A stretch of 64,000 bases of DNA from Ensifer sp. PDNC004 (GCF_016919405.1 NZ_CP070353.1:868001-932000), one strand, 5' to 3'. Numbered from the stretch's first letter, positions 48,571-59,302 are shown. A program made the numbers and translations. Notes: generated from the sequence alone by a model not told the origin.

Positions 48571-51027
48571 TCAGACATTGTCCCCTTCGGTCGATGTCCC
48601 GGCCTTGAAAGGCTGCGCGCCTTTAACGCCCCATTTCCAGCCGCTGATCGAGGGCATGTCGTCGCCATGTTTCTCGATGTATTCGCGGTGCTCGATCAGC
48701 TTGGCCTGGATCGCCTGCTTGAAATAGGCCGCCCGCGCGCCGAGCTGCGGCAGGCGGTCGATGACGTCGCCAGCCAGATGGAAACGATCGAGCTCGTTCA
48801 ACACCACCATGTCGAACGGTGTCGTGGTCGTGCCTTCTTCCTTGTAGCCGCGCACATGCAGGTTGCCGTGGTTGGTGCGGCGGTAGGTGAGGCGGTGGAT
48901 CAGCCAGGGGTAGCCGTGGAAGGCAAAGATGATCGGCTTGTCCCTGGTGAAGATGCCGTCGAAGTCGCGGTCCGAAAGGCCGTGCGGATGTTCTTCCGCC
49001 GGCTGCAGCTTCATCAGATTGACGACGTTGACGACCCGGACCTTGACCTCCGGCAGGTGCTCGCGCAGCAGTTGGACGGCAGCAAGCGTTTCCAGCGTTG
49101 GAATGTCGCCGCAGCAGGCCATGACCACATCCGGCTCGCTGTTGGCGTCGTTGCTCGCCCAATCCCAGATGCTCACACCCATGCTGCAATGGCGCACGGC
49201 CTGCTCCATCGTCAGCCACTGCGGCCCCGGCTGTTTGCCGGCGACGACGACGTTGATGTAGTTGCGGCTGCGCAGGCAATGATCGGTGACCGACAGCAGC
49301 GTATTGGCATCCGGCGGCAGATAGACGCGGACGACCTCTGCCTTCTTGTTGACGACGTGGTCGATGAAGCCCGGATCCTGATGGCTGAAGCCGTTGTGAT
49401 CCTGCCGCCAGACATGGGAGCTCAGGAAATAATTGAGCGAGGCGACCGGCCGACGCCAGGGGATCTCGTTACAGACCTTCAGCCACTTGGCATGCTGGTT
49501 GAACATGGAATCGATGATGTGGATGAAGGCTTCGTAGCAGGAGAAGAAGCCATGGCGGCCAGTCAGCAGATAGCCTTCGAGCCAGCCCTGGCATTGATGC
49601 TCGCTCAAGACCTCCATGATGCGGCCATCCGGTGAGAGGTGATCGTCCTCGGGATAGATCTCGGCCATGTAGCAGCGGTCGGTGACCTCGAGCACATCCT
49701 GCCAGCGGTTGGAGTTGTTTTCGTCCGGGCTGAACAGCCGGAAGTTTTTCGCATCCATGTTGTTCTTCATCACGTCGCGCAGGAACTTGCCCATCACGCG
49801 TGCCGCTTCCACGGTCGTGGCGCCCGGGCTCGGAACGTCGACGGCATAGTCCCGGAATGCCGGCATCTTCAGGTCGCGCAAGAGCAGGCCGCCGTTTGCA
49901 TGCGGGTTGTCGCTCATGCGGCGATGTCCCGATGGCGCGAGCGCCGCAATCTCCGGCTTCAGCCGGCCCTCGTCGCTGAAGAGTTCTTCCGGACGGTAGC
50001 TCTTCATCCATTGTTCGAGGACGCGGATGTGCTCGGGCTTGTCCATCTCGCCCATCGGCACCTGGTGCGAGCGCCAGTAGTCCTCGCATTTCTTGCCGTC
50101 GATTTCCGGCGGGCAGGTCCAGCCCTTGGGCGTGCGGAAGATAATCATCGGCCAGGCCGGGCGCTTCAGATTGCCCCTGATGCGGGCATCGTCCCAGATC
50201 TGCCGGATTTCGGCCATCGCCGTATCGAGCACGTCCGCCAGTTGCTGGTGAACCTTTGCCGGATCATGTCCTTCCACGAAATAGGGCTTGTAGCCCATGC
50301 CCTCGAAGAACTTCTTCAGTTCGTCGTGCGGGATGCGGGCGAGGAAGCAGGGATTGGCGATCTTGTAGCCGTTCAGATGCAGGATCGGCAGCACGCAGCC
50401 ATCGCGGGCAGGGTTGAGGAACTTGTTGCTCTGCCAGCCGGTCGCAAGCGGCCCGGTCTCCGCCTCGCCATCGCCGACGATGCAGGCAACAACGAGATTG
50501 GGGTTGTCGAAAGCGGCGCCATAGGCGTGGCTGAGTGCATAGCCGAGTTCGCCACCTTCGTGGATGCTGCCGGGCGTTTCCGGCGCCACATGGCTCGGGA
50601 TGCCGCCGGGAAAGCTGAACTGCTTGAACAGCCGCTGCATGCCTTCGGCGTCTTCGGCGATATTCGGATAAAACTCCGTGTAAGTCCCTTCCAGGTAGGC
50701 ATGCGCCACCAGAGACGGCCCGCCGTGTCCCGGACCGATGATGTAGATCATGTCGAGATCGTCGCGCTTGATCACCCTGTTGAGGTGAACATAGAGCATG
50801 TTGAGGCCCGGCGACGTGCCCCAATGGCCGAGCAGACGCGGCTTGATGTGCTCGCGCTTCAGCGGTTCGCGCAGAAGCGGATTGTCGAGCAGGTAGATCT
50901 GACCGACCGACAGGTAGTTCGAAGCACGCCAATAGGCGTCCATCAGGCGGAGTTCGTCTGATGACAACGGTGCTGCTGATTTTCCGGATGCCGTCTCTTT
51001 CATCGATGCTGTTTCAGGCGAAACCAT
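48571..51027 (-). CDS. xfp: Phosphoketolase
   Basis: 818 residues from the ATG at 51027, with GGGAGG just before. TPP enzyme that cleaves xylulose-5-phosphate (and often fructose-6-phosphate) with phosphate to acetyl-phosphate. Family marks are [38 protein letters not shown], the TPP motif [30 protein letters not shown] and [19 protein letters not shown]. The open frame continues about 95 codons upstream but lacks family similarity. A CBS-BON gene starts 203 bp upstream on the same strand. An acetate kinase partner is not in the window. Confidence 0.96.
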   Translation of the reverse strand: MVSPETASMKETASGKSAAPLSSDELRLMDAYWRASNYLSVGQIYLLDNPLLREPLKREHIKPRLLGHWGTSPGLNMLYVHLNRVIKRDDLDMIYIIGPGHGGPSLVAHAYLEGTYTEFYPNIAEDAEGMQRLFKQFSFPGGIPSHVAPETPGSIHEGGELGYALSHAYGAAFDNPNLVVACIVGDGEAETGPLATGWQSNKFLNPARDGCVLPILHLNGYKIANPCFLARIPHDELKKFFEGMGYKPYFVEGHDPAKVHQQLADVLDTAMAEIRQIWDDARIRGNLKRPAWPMIIFRTPKGWTCPPEIDGKKCEDYWRSHQVPMGEMDKPEHIRVLEQWMKSYRPEELFSDEGRLKPEIAALAPSGHRRMSDNPHANGGLLLRDLKMPAFRDYAVDVPSPGATTVEAARVMGKFLRDVMKNNMDAKNFRLFSPDENNSNRWQDVLEVTDRCYMAEIYPEDDHLSPDGRIMEVLSEHQCQGWLEGYLLTGRHGFFSCYEAFIHIIDSMFNQHAKWLKVCNEIPWRRPVASLNYFLSSHVWRQDHNGFSHQDPGFIDHVVNKKAEVVRVYLPPDANTLLSVTDHCLRSRNYINVVVAGKQPGPQWLTMEQAVRHCSMGVSIWDWASNDANSEPDVVMACCGDIPTLETLAAVQLLREHLPEVKVRVVNVVNLMKLQPAEEHPHGLSDRDFDGIFTRDKPIIFAFHGYPWLIHRLTYRRTNHGNLHVRGYKEEGTTTTPFDMVVLNELDRFHLAGDVIDRLPQLGARAAYFKQAIQAKLIEHREYIEKHGDDMPSISGWKWGVKGAQPFKAGTSTEGDNV

Positions 51028-51230
51028 CTGAGCCTCCCGGTCAAAAGGACATATGCTGAAATTCCCTCCGGCTTGCCGTCGCGCAAGCCATCGCAGTCTC
51101 TCGAATTCGCTACGGTCGTTGCTGTTTTTCTGCGGCGGGCAGGTGGTGGAACGCTTGAAGTTTGAACGACAGCAGCAGGAACACGCTTGCAGCGCCGCGA
51201 ACTCAGGCCGCGGCGGTCTCGACGCACATG

Positions 51231-51896
51231 TTATTGCGGATAGGGCTCGGCGTAGTGCTCGACCACACCGCGGACACCACGCACGTTTTCGGCGAGGATG
51301 CGCGCCGCCTTGCGGCAATCGGCAGTCTCCACATTGCCCCAGAGATGCACGATGCCGTCGGTGACGGCGACCTTGATATCCAGGCCCTCAAGGCCGGTGT
51401 TTTCGCCGATGCGCACCAGGATGCTGCGCCGGATGGCTTCATCGCCCGCCGCCGTCTCGTCCTGCTTTGCGGACAAGATCGCCTGCAGCAGGTCGGCGCG
51501 GCTGACGATACCGACGACAAGGCCGTTCCGCAGAACCGGTATGCGCTTGATCCCGCGCTCCTGCATCACCGCCGCGACCCGCGCGACGGAGGCGTCCTCG
51601 TCGATGGTCACGGGATTGGCCGTCATGGCGTCACCGACCCTCCAGGAGGACCGGCGCACATAGGCGCTCGCCCGCTCGTCCGCCGCCCCGGCAGGGTCGG
51701 CGACCAGAATGCCGCCACCAAGCTCGCTCCGGCGAATGAGATCGCCTTCGCTGATGACGCCCACCAGGGCTCCATCACCGTCGACCACGGGAAGGCCGCT
51801 TACATGATTGTCGAGCATGATCCGGGCTGCCTGCCTGACGCTGTTGTCAGGGGACAGCTTGACGACCGAGGTCGTCATTACATCTTTAACGCGCAT
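51231..51896 (-). CDS. CBS-pair plus BON domain protein
   Basis: 221 residues from the ATG at 51896 ([20 protein letters not shown]). Two CBS repeats (about 1-60 and 90-145) that usually sense adenine nucleotides, then a BON domain (about 155-215, [20 protein letters not shown]). In rhizobia such proteins are often induced by low oxygen or stationary phase. It sits upstream of phosphoketolase on the same strand, so an energy-state link is plausible. A GGGGAG site lies 11 nt before the start. Confidence 0.88.
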   Translation of the reverse strand: MRVKDVMTTSVVKLSPDNSVRQAARIMLDNHVSGLPVVDGDGALVGVISEGDLIRRSELGGGILVADPAGAADERASAYVRRSSWRVGDAMTANPVTIDEDASVARVAAVMQERGIKRIPVLRNGLVVGIVSRADLLQAILSAKQDETAAGDEAIRRSILVRIGENTGLEGLDIKVAVTDGIVHLWGNVETADCRKAARILAENVRGVRGVVEHYAEPYPQ

Positions 51897-51931
51897 GTCG
51901 ATCCCGCTCCCCAAAGGACTTGGCACCGTCA

Positions 51932-51944
51932 TTACGCTGCGTAA
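51932..51944. promoter_or_regulatory. 13-bp palindrome upstream of the CBS-BON gene
   Basis: TTACGCTGCGTAA is a perfect palindrome about the central T, 35 nt before the CBS-BON start. It may be an operator; I do not recognise the regulator. Confidence 0.4.
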
Positions 51945-51995
51945 GTTAGTCCCATCTCGTCGGCTCGACAACTAGTGGGTGGCAGAAAAGGGAAA

Positions 51996-52085
51996 TGGCG
52001 GACAGGGTGGGATTCGAACCCACGGTACGGTTTCCCGTACGCTGGTTTTCAAGACCAGAGCCTTAAACCACTCGGCCACCTGTCC
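51996..52085 (-). tRNA. tRNA-Ser (anticodon UGA)
   Basis: Reading the minus strand from 52085: GGACAGGTGGCCGAGTGG (acceptor and D-arm), anticodon stem-loop CTGGTCTTGAAAACCAG with anticodon TGA, a long variable arm (CGTACGGGAAACCGTACC), T-arm GGGTTCGAATCCC, acceptor CCTGTCC, G and an encoded CCA at 51998-51996. The 90-nt length with the long variable arm is right for tRNA-Ser. Confidence 0.97.
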
Positions 52086-52396
52086 TTGCCTGAAGCACCG
52101 CGAGACTGCGTGCCGGGCACGGCGTTATTGCGCGAAGCCTCGGCGCTTTGCAAGAATTAACATGCGTCGCTGCAAGATTTTCTCGACCGCTTTAAAGAGC
52201 AGGCGCCGGGCCCGATCGCGTTAACCAGCCATAAACCATAACTCGCGAAATGCGGCGCCGGCCTGTGGATGAGTTCGCATTTTTGCCTTGATGATGTCAT
52301 GAATACACACCTGTTCCGTTTCGGGACGTCGAGATTTCCGCTGGGGGTAAGCGGAAGGTTTCGAGTACGGCTTTATCGATCGATGTTGTGGGACAG
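52086..52396. other. Intergenic region between tRNA-Ser and rlpA
   Basis: About 310 bp. It holds the promoters of tRNA-Ser (minus) and rlpA (plus). A CtrA-like sequence TTAACCAGCCATAAACC is at 52221-52237, one mismatch from TTAA-N7-TTAAC. No gene is supported. Confidence 0.4.
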
Positions 52397-53431
52397 ATGA
52401 CCTCCAGTAAAAATGCGGCATTTCTGGTCAAGGGATTGCGCCTTGCGGCTATTCCGGCGCTGTGCGTAGCGCTTACCGCCTGCGGCTCCACGTCGAACGT
52501 CAAGAAGACTGCGCGCAGCAAGGAGTACTTTCCTGAATCCGTCTATGGCGTGAAGGCGAGCCCTCGCGTTGCCACCGGCAACAACATCCCGAAGGGCGGC
52601 GGACGCTTTCAGGTTGGCAAGGCCTATCAGGTCAAAGGCAAGTGGTACCAGCCCAAGGAAGACTTCGGCTATAACAAGACGGGTATGGCATCCTGGTACG
52701 GCTCGGCCTTCCACGGGCGCCTGACCGCCAACGGCGAAGTCTACGACAAGGCGCATCTGTCGGCCGCCCATCCGACCTTTCCGCTGCCGAGCTACGCCCG
52801 CGTCACCAACATGGAAAACGGCACCTCGGTCATCGTGCGCGTCAACGATCGCGGCCCCTACGAATACGGCCGCATCATCGACGTTTCCTCGAAGACGGCA
52901 GACCTGCTCGACATCAAGCGCAAGGGCAGCGCGCAGGTGAAGGTGCAATATGTCGGCCGTGCGCCGCTCGAAGGCAACGACATGCCTTACCTGATGGCGT
53001 CCTATGTCGAGAAGGGCCAGCGCGGCCCGAGCATCATGCCGGAAGGGCAGATCGCGACCGGCGTGATGGTTGCCTCGAACGAGCCGTTCCGCAAGCAAAG
53101 CCTCGGCACGATCACCGTGCCGGCCAAGGCGTCGCTCGACGTCAGCGAACCGGTGACGGCGATGGCCGCACCCGTGCCGCAGTTTGCCCAGCAGCCGGCG
53201 TCGTTCAACGAATTCGTCATGCTGCCGGAAATCGGCCCGATCCCGCGCGAGCGGCCGGAGTACATTCCAATGCCCAACGGCAACATGGCCTATGCGGCGG
53301 CCTATTACGAAGTTCGCGTCAGCGACGCCGAATCGCCCTTCGAAGCGATCATGGTCGACAAGAAGCAGCTGACCCCGCAGGTCATCGTCGACTACGCCAA
53401 GCGCCAGAAAACAAACGGTTCGGCCCGTTAA
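52397..53431 (+). CDS. rlpA: Septal ring lytic transglycosylase RlpA family lipoprotein
   Basis: 344 residues from the ATG at 52397 (a GTG at 52388 is also in frame). Lipoprotein signal ends in LTAC (about residue 27). The double-psi beta-barrel lies about 95-190 with TGMASWYGSAFHGRLTANGE and VRVNDRGPYEYGR, the latter holding the catalytic-type aspartate region. The C-terminal part lacks a clear SPOR domain. RlpA cuts denuded glycan strands or organises the septum in the outer membrane. A dac-like gene follows 63 bp later. Confidence 0.9.
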   Translation: MTSSKNAAFLVKGLRLAAIPALCVALTACGSTSNVKKTARSKEYFPESVYGVKASPRVATGNNIPKGGGRFQVGKAYQVKGKWYQPKEDFGYNKTGMASWYGSAFHGRLTANGEVYDKAHLSAAHPTFPLPSYARVTNMENGTSVIVRVNDRGPYEYGRIIDVSSKTADLLDIKRKGSAQVKVQYVGRAPLEGNDMPYLMASYVEKGQRGPSIMPEGQIATGVMVASNEPFRKQSLGTITVPAKASLDVSEPVTAMAAPVPQFAQQPASFNEFVMLPEIGPIPRERPEYIPMPNGNMAYAAAYYEVRVSDAESPFEAIMVDKKQLTPQVIVDYAKRQKTNGSAR

Positions 53432-53494
53432 CAGTTCTCGGCGTTGTGCCAAAATGACCACGCTGCTATGCCCGAAGGGAAACCGGAGTTTCCC

Positions 53495-54655
53495 ATGCGC
53501 ATGAAGATGCTTTCGGCCGCATTCCTGGGCCTTGCGTTGTTTGCCGGCGCCGCATTCGCGCAAACGCCGGCACCCGCCTTCGACACCAAGGCAAAACAGA
53601 TCCTGCTGGTCGATGCCGAAACCGGCACGGTGCTTTTCTCGCGTGCCGAAAACGACCCAATCCCGCCCGCTTCGCTTGCCAAGCTGATGACCATGGAAGT
53701 CGTCGCGGAGGCGCTCGGCAAGGGCGAGATCTCGCCCGAGACCCTCTACGACGTGTCGGAGCATGCCTGGCGGACCGGCGGCGCACCGGCCGGCACTTCC
53801 ACGATGTTTGCCGCGCTGAAATCGCGCATCCGGGTCGCTGATCTGCTGCAGGGCGTCGCAGTTCAGCTTGCCAACGATGCCTGCATCATTCTCGCCGAGG
53901 GCATGACCGGGAGCGAAGGTGCGTTCGCCGAACGCATGACAGCGCGCGCACGCGAACTCGGCATGCCGGTTGCGACCTTCCGCAACGCGACCGGGCTGCC
54001 CGATACCGGCAACAAGATCACGATGAGCGAACTGGTGACGCTCGTCCGCCATCTGCACGAGGCGCATCCCGATCTCTACCGGCTCTATGCGCAGCCGGAA
54101 TTCGAATGGAACAAGATCCTCCAGCGCAACAAGAACCCGCTGATTTCGGCCAATATCGGCGTGGATGGCCTGGCGACGGGCTTTGCCGAGGGTTTCGGCT
54201 TCTCGCTGGCCGCATCGCTGCAGCGCGGCGACCGCCGCGTCTACCTTGCGATGGGTGGCCTTGAAACCGACAAGGAGCGCATCGAGGAGAGCCGCAAGGT
54301 TCTCGACTGGGCGATGACCGCCTTCGAGAAGAAGCGCATCTTCGCCGATGGAGAAGCGATCGGTGAGGCGGCTGTCTATGGCGGCGATGCATCTCACGTC
54401 GCGCTCGTGGCCGGCGGCCCGGTCGACGTGCTGCTACCGGTCAACAACCCCGAGCGGCTGACGGCCCGCATCGTCTACAAGTGGCCCCTGCGAGCGCCGG
54501 TGTCGGCCGGCACGGAAGTCGGCGTCGTCAAACTGTGGAACGGCGAGAAGCTGTTGCGCGAAGTCCCGGTCAAGACGGCCGGCGCGGTGGGGCAGGGAAC
54601 CCTGACGAGCCGCGCGGTCGACGCCCTGCAGGAACTGCTTTTCTTCTGGCTTTAG
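53495..54655 (+). CDS. DacC/PBP5-like D-alanyl-D-alanine carboxypeptidase homologue with two lost catalytic motifs
   Basis: 386 residues from the ATG at 53495. Signal peptide (cleavage after AAFA, residue 22), a class A carboxypeptidase domain, and a C-terminal PBP5-type beta domain (about 290-385). The SxxK motif is intact (S60-L-A-K63 in PPASLAKLM). The SxN motif of PBP5 (QSGNDA) reads Q-L125-A-N127-DA, so the serine is leucine. The KTG motif (VDGMKTG in PBP5) reads VDGL-A227-TG, so the lysine is alanine. Both codons are clear (CTT at 53867, GCG at 54173). It may still acylate slowly at S60 but is unlikely to be a normal carboxypeptidase. It lies between rlpA and tmk. Confidence 0.9.
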   Translation: MRMKMLSAAFLGLALFAGAAFAQTPAPAFDTKAKQILLVDAETGTVLFSRAENDPIPPASLAKLMTMEVVAEALGKGEISPETLYDVSEHAWRTGGAPAGTSTMFAALKSRIRVADLLQGVAVQLANDACIILAEGMTGSEGAFAERMTARARELGMPVATFRNATGLPDTGNKITMSELVTLVRHLHEAHPDLYRLYAQPEFEWNKILQRNKNPLISANIGVDGLATGFAEGFGFSLAASLQRGDRRVYLAMGGLETDKERIEESRKVLDWAMTAFEKKRIFADGEAIGEAAVYGGDASHVALVAGGPVDVLLPVNNPERLTARIVYKWPLRAPVSAGTEVGVVKLWNGEKLLREVPVKTAGAVGQGTLTSRAVDALQELLFFWL

Positions 54656-54750
54656 GCCATGGGCGCAATGCCGGCGCAGCAATGCATCTGCCAAATCGTC
54701 ACCTGACGGTTTCGCCCGGAGAACCAATCGGCTAAACAGGGCCAAATCGC

Positions 54751-55452
54751 ATGCCGATACGGGAAAGCATGGTGTCGCTGAAAAAAGGTCTGTTCGTTAC
54801 ATTCGAAGGTGGGGAAGGTGCCGGCAAGTCGACGCAGCTCCGCCTCCTGGCTGAATCCCTGCGTGCGCGCGGGTACGAGGTGCTGACGACACGCGAGCCC
54901 GGGGGCTCTCCCGGCGCGGAGGCTGTGCGTCACGTGCTGCTTTCGGGGGCTGCGGAAGCCTTCGGGGTGCGGATGGAAGCGATTCTCTTTGCCGCAGCCC
55001 GCAGCGACCATGTCGAAGAGGTCATCCGGCCGGCGCTCGACAAGGGCACGATCGTGCTTTGCGACCGCTTCATGGATTCCTCGCGCGTCTATCAGGGAAT
55101 TTCCGGCAATCTCGAACAAAGCTTCGTCGAGAGCCTCGAGCGCGTGGCGATCAACGGTGTCGTGCCGGACCGCACGGTGATCTTCGACCTGCCCGCCAGT
55201 GTCGGCCTCGAGCGGGCGCAACGCCGCGCCGGCGACGACAACCCAGATCGTTTCGAAAAGGAACAGCTGGAGACCCACGAGAAGCGGCGCGATGCCTTTC
55301 TCGACATTGCCAGCCGCGATTCCGAGCGGTGCCGGGTGGTGGACGCGACGCAGCCGGTCGAGGCGATCGCCGCCGAGGTGCTTTCGCTTGTCGAAGCGCT
55401 TCTGCCGCACGGCGACGGCGCGGACGCGTCCGCCGAGGAAGTCGTGTCATGA
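54751..55452 (+). CDS. tmk: Thymidylate kinase
   Basis: 233 residues (227 from the alternative ATG at 54769). Phosphorylates dTMP to dTDP. P-loop [11 protein letters not shown] about residues 17-27, DR motif in [10 protein letters not shown] and the lid region [12 protein letters not shown]. The stop overlaps the holB start (ATGA), the usual pairing in alphaproteobacteria. AGGG lies about 9 nt before 54751. Confidence 0.95.
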   Translation: MPIRESMVSLKKGLFVTFEGGEGAGKSTQLRLLAESLRARGYEVLTTREPGGSPGAEAVRHVLLSGAAEAFGVRMEAILFAAARSDHVEEVIRPALDKGTIVLCDRFMDSSRVYQGISGNLEQSFVESLERVAINGVVPDRTVIFDLPASVGLERAQRRAGDDNPDRFEKEQLETHEKRRDAFLDIASRDSERCRVVDATQPVEAIAAEVLSLVEALLPHGDGADASAEEVVS

Positions 55453-56477
55453 GCGAAAGAGCCGGCGTCCTTGATGGTGCCATTGCGCCCGCGGAGAACA
55501 ATCGCCTGTTCGGCCATGAGCAGGCGGAAGCCTTCCTGGCGCAGAGCTACCGCTCCGGCAAGGGGCACCACGCGATCCTGATCGAAGGACCGGAAGGCAT
55601 CGGCAAGGCCACGCTTGCCTTCCGCTTTGCCTACCACATCCTGAAACACCCCGAGCCGGCCGATGCGCCAGAAGCACTTGCCGACCCGGACCCGAGCTCG
55701 GCGATCGGCAGGCAGCTCGCCTCCGGCGCCTCGCACAATCTCCTGCATCTGACCCGCCCGATCGATGAAAAGACGGGCAGGGCGAAGGGGGCGATCACGG
55801 TCGACGAGGTTCGGCGCGCCGGCAAGTTCTTCAGCCAGACCTCCGGCACGGGCAATTGGCGCATCGTCATCATCGATCCGGCCGACGATCTCAATCGCAA
55901 TGCGGCCAACGCCATCCTGAAGATCCTCGAGGAACCGCCGCGCCGCTCGTTGTTCCTGGTGCTGACGCATGCACCCGGGAAACTGCTGCCGACGATCCGC
56001 TCGCGCTGCCTGCCGCTGCGGTTGAAGCCGCTCGACGCAGCACCGCTCGGCCAGGCATTGGCGCATCTCGGTTTCGATCTCGAGGGCGAGAATGCCGGCC
56101 GCATCATCGCTGCCGCCAGCGGCAGCGTCGCCGAGGCGCTGAAGCTGATCAATTATGGCGGCCTGGAAATCGCCGCGACCTTCGAGGGCATCCTTGCGGG
56201 GCAGGGACCGGCTGTCCGAAAGGACATGCACAAGCTCGCCGACGCCCTCGCCGGCAAGGACAGCGAAACGATCTTCGATTTCTTCCAGGCCCTTGCCAGC
56301 GACCGCATCATGCGCGAAGCGCGCGAGGCGGCCGTTTCCGGCGATATCATGCGCGCCGAGCGCTTCGCCCGGCTGTCAGCCACCGTGACCGAGCGGCTGA
56401 CCGTCAGCGACGCCTATAATCTCGACCGGAAGCAAACCATCCTGTCTTTGCTCGACGATATGAAAGCGGCGCTATAG
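55449..56477 (+). CDS. holB: DNA polymerase III delta-prime subunit
   Basis: 342 residues. A AAA+ clamp-loader subunit: degenerate P-loop [12 protein letters not shown] (about 46-57), conserved [13 protein letters not shown] and RSRC sensor motif in [11 protein letters not shown]. The four-cysteine zinc module of E. coli delta-prime is absent. Overlaps tmk by 4 nt at the start and the convergent MazG-like gene by 6 nt at its end. Confidence 0.95.
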   Translation: MSERAGVLDGAIAPAENNRLFGHEQAEAFLAQSYRSGKGHHAILIEGPEGIGKATLAFRFAYHILKHPEPADAPEALADPDPSSAIGRQLASGASHNLLHLTRPIDEKTGRAKGAITVDEVRRAGKFFSQTSGTGNWRIVIIDPADDLNRNAANAILKILEEPPRRSLFLVLTHAPGKLLPTIRSRCLPLRLKPLDAAPLGQALAHLGFDLEGENAGRIIAAASGSVAEALKLINYGGLEIAATFEGILAGQGPAVRKDMHKLADALAGKDSETIFDFFQALASDRIMREAREAAVSGDIMRAERFARLSATVTERLTVSDAYNLDRKQTILSLLDDMKAAL

Positions 56478-56777
56478 CGTCGGCTGAAAACGCCATTTGC
56501 GCTCGATCGCTGCGTGAAGGTCGAGCTTGTGGTGCTGCGCGAAGAGCAGCACATGCCCGAGAAGGTCGGCGGTCTCGTCGGCCATCTGTGTCCGGAGATC
56601 GTCCGGCGATTTCCCCTGGGATCGGCCGCGACCGCTGAGCTTGTTCCACGCCTGGGTCAGTTCACCCATTTCCTCCTGCATCTTCAAGATGAACCAGTCG
56701 GGATCGCGCTCGATCCCGTGCGCGGCGGCATAGCCGGCCGACGCGGCTTCAAATTGGCTGCCAAGTTGATCCAGCAC
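56472..56777 (-). CDS. MazG-like nucleotide pyrophosphohydrolase
   Basis: 101 residues from a GTG at 56777 with GGGGGGAT upstream. The metal-binding helices carry QEEMGELTQAW and ADETADLLGHV, the ExxE..ExxD pattern of MazG/dUTPase-fold enzymes that remove non-canonical dNTPs. It sits on the opposite strand between holB and metG, genes that otherwise follow each other. Confidence 0.88.
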   Translation of the reverse strand: MLDQLGSQFEAASAGYAAAHGIERDPDWFILKMQEEMGELTQAWNKLSGRGRSQGKSPDDLRTQMADETADLLGHVLLFAQHHKLDLHAAIERKWRFQPTL

Positions 56778-56955
56778 GACTCATCCCCCCTAGCTTGTTT
56801 CCGTTTCGTTCTACGTCCTACACGCGAAGCCCGCAAGAAGGAGGGCGGTGTCAGCGGTTGTTCCGGCGGGGCTTTTCATGGATCGCATGTTTCTTCCTTC
56901 AAGCGTATGCGCTAAGAGCGTGCGTAGCTTAATCCGAGATAGATCGAATCCGCCT

Positions 56956-58509
56956 ATGAGAGACACGTCCCCCTTCTACATCACGACAGCGATTTCCTAC
57001 CCGAACGGCAAGCCGCACATCGGCCATGCCTATGAACTGATCGCGACGGATGCCATGGCGCGCTACCAGCGCCTCGACGGACGTGAGGTTTTCTTCCTGA
57101 CCGGCACGGACGAGCATGGGCAAAAGATGCAGCAAACGGCGCGCAAGGAAGGCGTGACGCCGCAGGAGCTTGCCGACCGTAACTCGGCGGAGTTCCAGAA
57201 GATGGCGGTCGCCCTGAACGCGTCCAACGACGATTTCATCCGCACGACCGAGGAGCGCCACCACAAGGCGTCGCAGGACATCTGGATCCGCATGGGCGAG
57301 GCCGGCGACCTCTATAAGGACTCCTACGCCGGCTGGTATTCGGTGCGCGACGAAGCCTACTACCAGGAAAACGAGACCGAGCTGCGCGCCGACGGCGTGC
57401 GCTACGGCCCGCAGGGAACGCCGGTCGAGTGGGTCGAAGAGCAGAGCTACTTCTTCAAGCTGTCGGAGTACCAGGACAAGCTGCTGAAGCATTACGAAGA
57501 GAACCCGGACTTCATCGGTCCGGCCGAGCGCCGCAACGAAGTGATTTCCTTCGTGAAATCCGGCCTCAAGGATCTCTCGGTTTCGCGCACCACGTTTGAC
57601 TGGGGCATCAAGGTGCCGAACGATCCGGCGCACGTCATGTATGTCTGGGTCGACGCGCTGACGAACTACATCACCGCGACAGGTTATCTCGACGATCCGA
57701 AGGGTCCGCGCGCCAAGTTCTGGCCGGCGAATATCCACGTCATCGGCAAGGACATCATCCGCTTCCACGCGGTCTACTGGCCGGCGTTCCTGATGTCGGC
57801 CGGCCTGCCGCTGCCCAAGCGCGTCTTTGCCCACGGCTTCCTTCTCAACAAGGGCGAGAAGATGTCGAAGTCGCTCGGCAACGTTGTCGATCCTTTCAAC
57901 CTCGTCGAGCATTTCGGCCTTGACCAGATCCGCTACTTCTTCCTGCGCGAAGTCTCCTTCGGGCAGGACGGCAGCTACAGCGAGGAGGGGATCGCAACCC
58001 GCATCAACTCCGACCTCGCCAACGGCATCGGCAACCTGGCGAGCCGCTCGCTGTCGATGATCGTCAAGAACTGCGACGGCCAGGTGCCGGTTTGCGGCCC
58101 CTTGACCGACGAGGACAAGGCGATGCTGGCCGCTGCCGACGCGCTGCACGAAATCACGCGCGACGAAATGGGCAAGCAGATGATCCACCGGGCGCTGGCG
58201 GCGATCATTGCCGTCGTTTCCGAGACGGACCGCTACTTCGCCGGCCAAGAGCCTTGGGCGCTGAAGAAGACCGATCCGGCCCGCATGGGCACCGTGCTTT
58301 ACGTGACGGCCGAAGTCGTGCGCCAGATTGCCATCCTGCTGCAGCCGTTCATGCCGGAATCCTCGGCCAAGCTGCTCGATCTGGTGGCTGCCCCCGCCGA
58401 CAAGCGCGACTTCGCGGCACTCGGTGAGGCGGGACGCCTCGTCTCGGGCACGCCGCTCGAGGCGCCGAAGCCGGTCTTCCCGCGCTACGTGGCACCGGAA
58501 GCGCAGTAA
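56956..58509 (+). CDS. metG: Methionyl-tRNA synthetase
   Basis: 517 residues from the ATG at 56956 ([20 protein letters not shown]), normal for the shorter, C-terminal-domain-less form. HIGH motif PHIGHAY, KMSKS in [10 protein letters not shown], and a tRNA-binding helical domain at the end. The zinc knuckle has no cysteines ([14 protein letters not shown]), as in the zinc-free type. The frame extends upstream but the first residues match the family. Confidence 0.97.
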   Translation: MRDTSPFYITTAISYPNGKPHIGHAYELIATDAMARYQRLDGREVFFLTGTDEHGQKMQQTARKEGVTPQELADRNSAEFQKMAVALNASNDDFIRTTEERHHKASQDIWIRMGEAGDLYKDSYAGWYSVRDEAYYQENETELRADGVRYGPQGTPVEWVEEQSYFFKLSEYQDKLLKHYEENPDFIGPAERRNEVISFVKSGLKDLSVSRTTFDWGIKVPNDPAHVMYVWVDALTNYITATGYLDDPKGPRAKFWPANIHVIGKDIIRFHAVYWPAFLMSAGLPLPKRVFAHGFLLNKGEKMSKSLGNVVDPFNLVEHFGLDQIRYFFLREVSFGQDGSYSEEGIATRINSDLANGIGNLASRSLSMIVKNCDGQVPVCGPLTDEDKAMLAAADALHEITRDEMGKQMIHRALAAIIAVVSETDRYFAGQEPWALKKTDPARMGTVLYVTAEVVRQIAILLQPFMPESSAKLLDLVAAPADKRDFAALGEAGRLVSGTPLEAPKPVFPRYVAPEAQ

Positions 58510-58521
58510 GGCATTTTGAGC

Positions 58522-59301
58522 ATGCTGATCGATACCCATTGCCATCTGGACTTCCCCGACTTCGAAGCGGAGCGTGATGCCATCGTCGCGCGGGCGCACG
58601 AGGCCGGTGTCGAGCAGATGATCACGATCTCGACCCGCGTGAAGCGGTTCGAGACGATCCTCGCGATCGCCGAAAGCTATCCGAACGTCTTCTGTTCCGT
58701 CGGCACCCATCCGCACAATGCGGACGAGGAGCTGGATATCACAACCGAGGATCTCGTCAGGCTTTCGGCCCATCCGAAGGTGGTGGCGATCGGCGAGGCG
58801 GGTCTCGACTATTTCTATGACAACGCACCGCGTGAGGCTCAGGTCGAAGGCCTGCGGCGTCACATAGCGGCTGCCCGCGAGACCGGGCTGCCGCTCGTCA
58901 TTCACAGCCGCTCGGCCGATGACGACATGGCGGCGATCCTGACCGAGGAGACCGGGAAGGGGGCCTTCCCTTTCCTTCTGCACTGCTTCTCTTCCGGTCC
59001 GGAGCTTGCCCGTATTGGCGTCGCGCTCGGCGGTTACGTGTCGTTCTCGGGCATTCTGACCTTCCCGAAATCCGAGGAACTGCGCGAGATCGCCAAGACC
59101 GTGCCGCATGACCGGATGATCGTCGAGACCGACGCGCCTTATCTCGCGCCGAAACCGTTCCGCGGCAAGCGTAACGAGCCGGCTTACGTCGCCCATACGG
59201 CAGCCGTGCTTGCCGAGACGATCGGCGTGACCACTGAGGAGATTGCAAGGATCACCACGGAGAATGCTTTCCGCGTCTTCTCCAAGATGCCGAGGCTCTG
59301 A
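58522..59301 (+). CDS. TatD family deoxyribonuclease
   Basis: 259 residues from the ATG at 58522 (LIDTHCHLDF with the metal HxH at residues 5-7). Other ligands are in GEAGLDYFYD, LVIHSRSADDD, LHCFSSG and ETDAPYLAP. TatD-type enzymes are metal-dependent 3'-5' exonucleases or hydrolases. It lies 12 nt after metG and 1 nt before the MBL gene, the usual order in alphaproteobacteria. Confidence 0.93.
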   Translation: MLIDTHCHLDFPDFEAERDAIVARAHEAGVEQMITISTRVKRFETILAIAESYPNVFCSVGTHPHNADEELDITTEDLVRLSAHPKVVAIGEAGLDYFYDNAPREAQVEGLRRHIAAARETGLPLVIHSRSADDDMAAILTEETGKGAFPFLLHCFSSGPELARIGVALGGYVSFSGILTFPKSEELREIAKTVPHDRMIVETDAPYLAPKPFRGKRNEPAYVAHTAAVLAETIGVTTEEIARITTENAFRVFSKMPRL

Positions 59302-59302
59302 C

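Noticed and set aside
52221..52237. CtrA-like box before rlpA
   Set aside because: TTAA-N7-TAAAC has a mismatch and lies about 160 bp from the start; too weak without conservation data.
52373..54397. 674-codon frame on the minus strand opposite rlpA and the dac-like gene
   Set aside because: Antisense shadow; the plus-strand genes have signal peptides and family motifs, this one has none.
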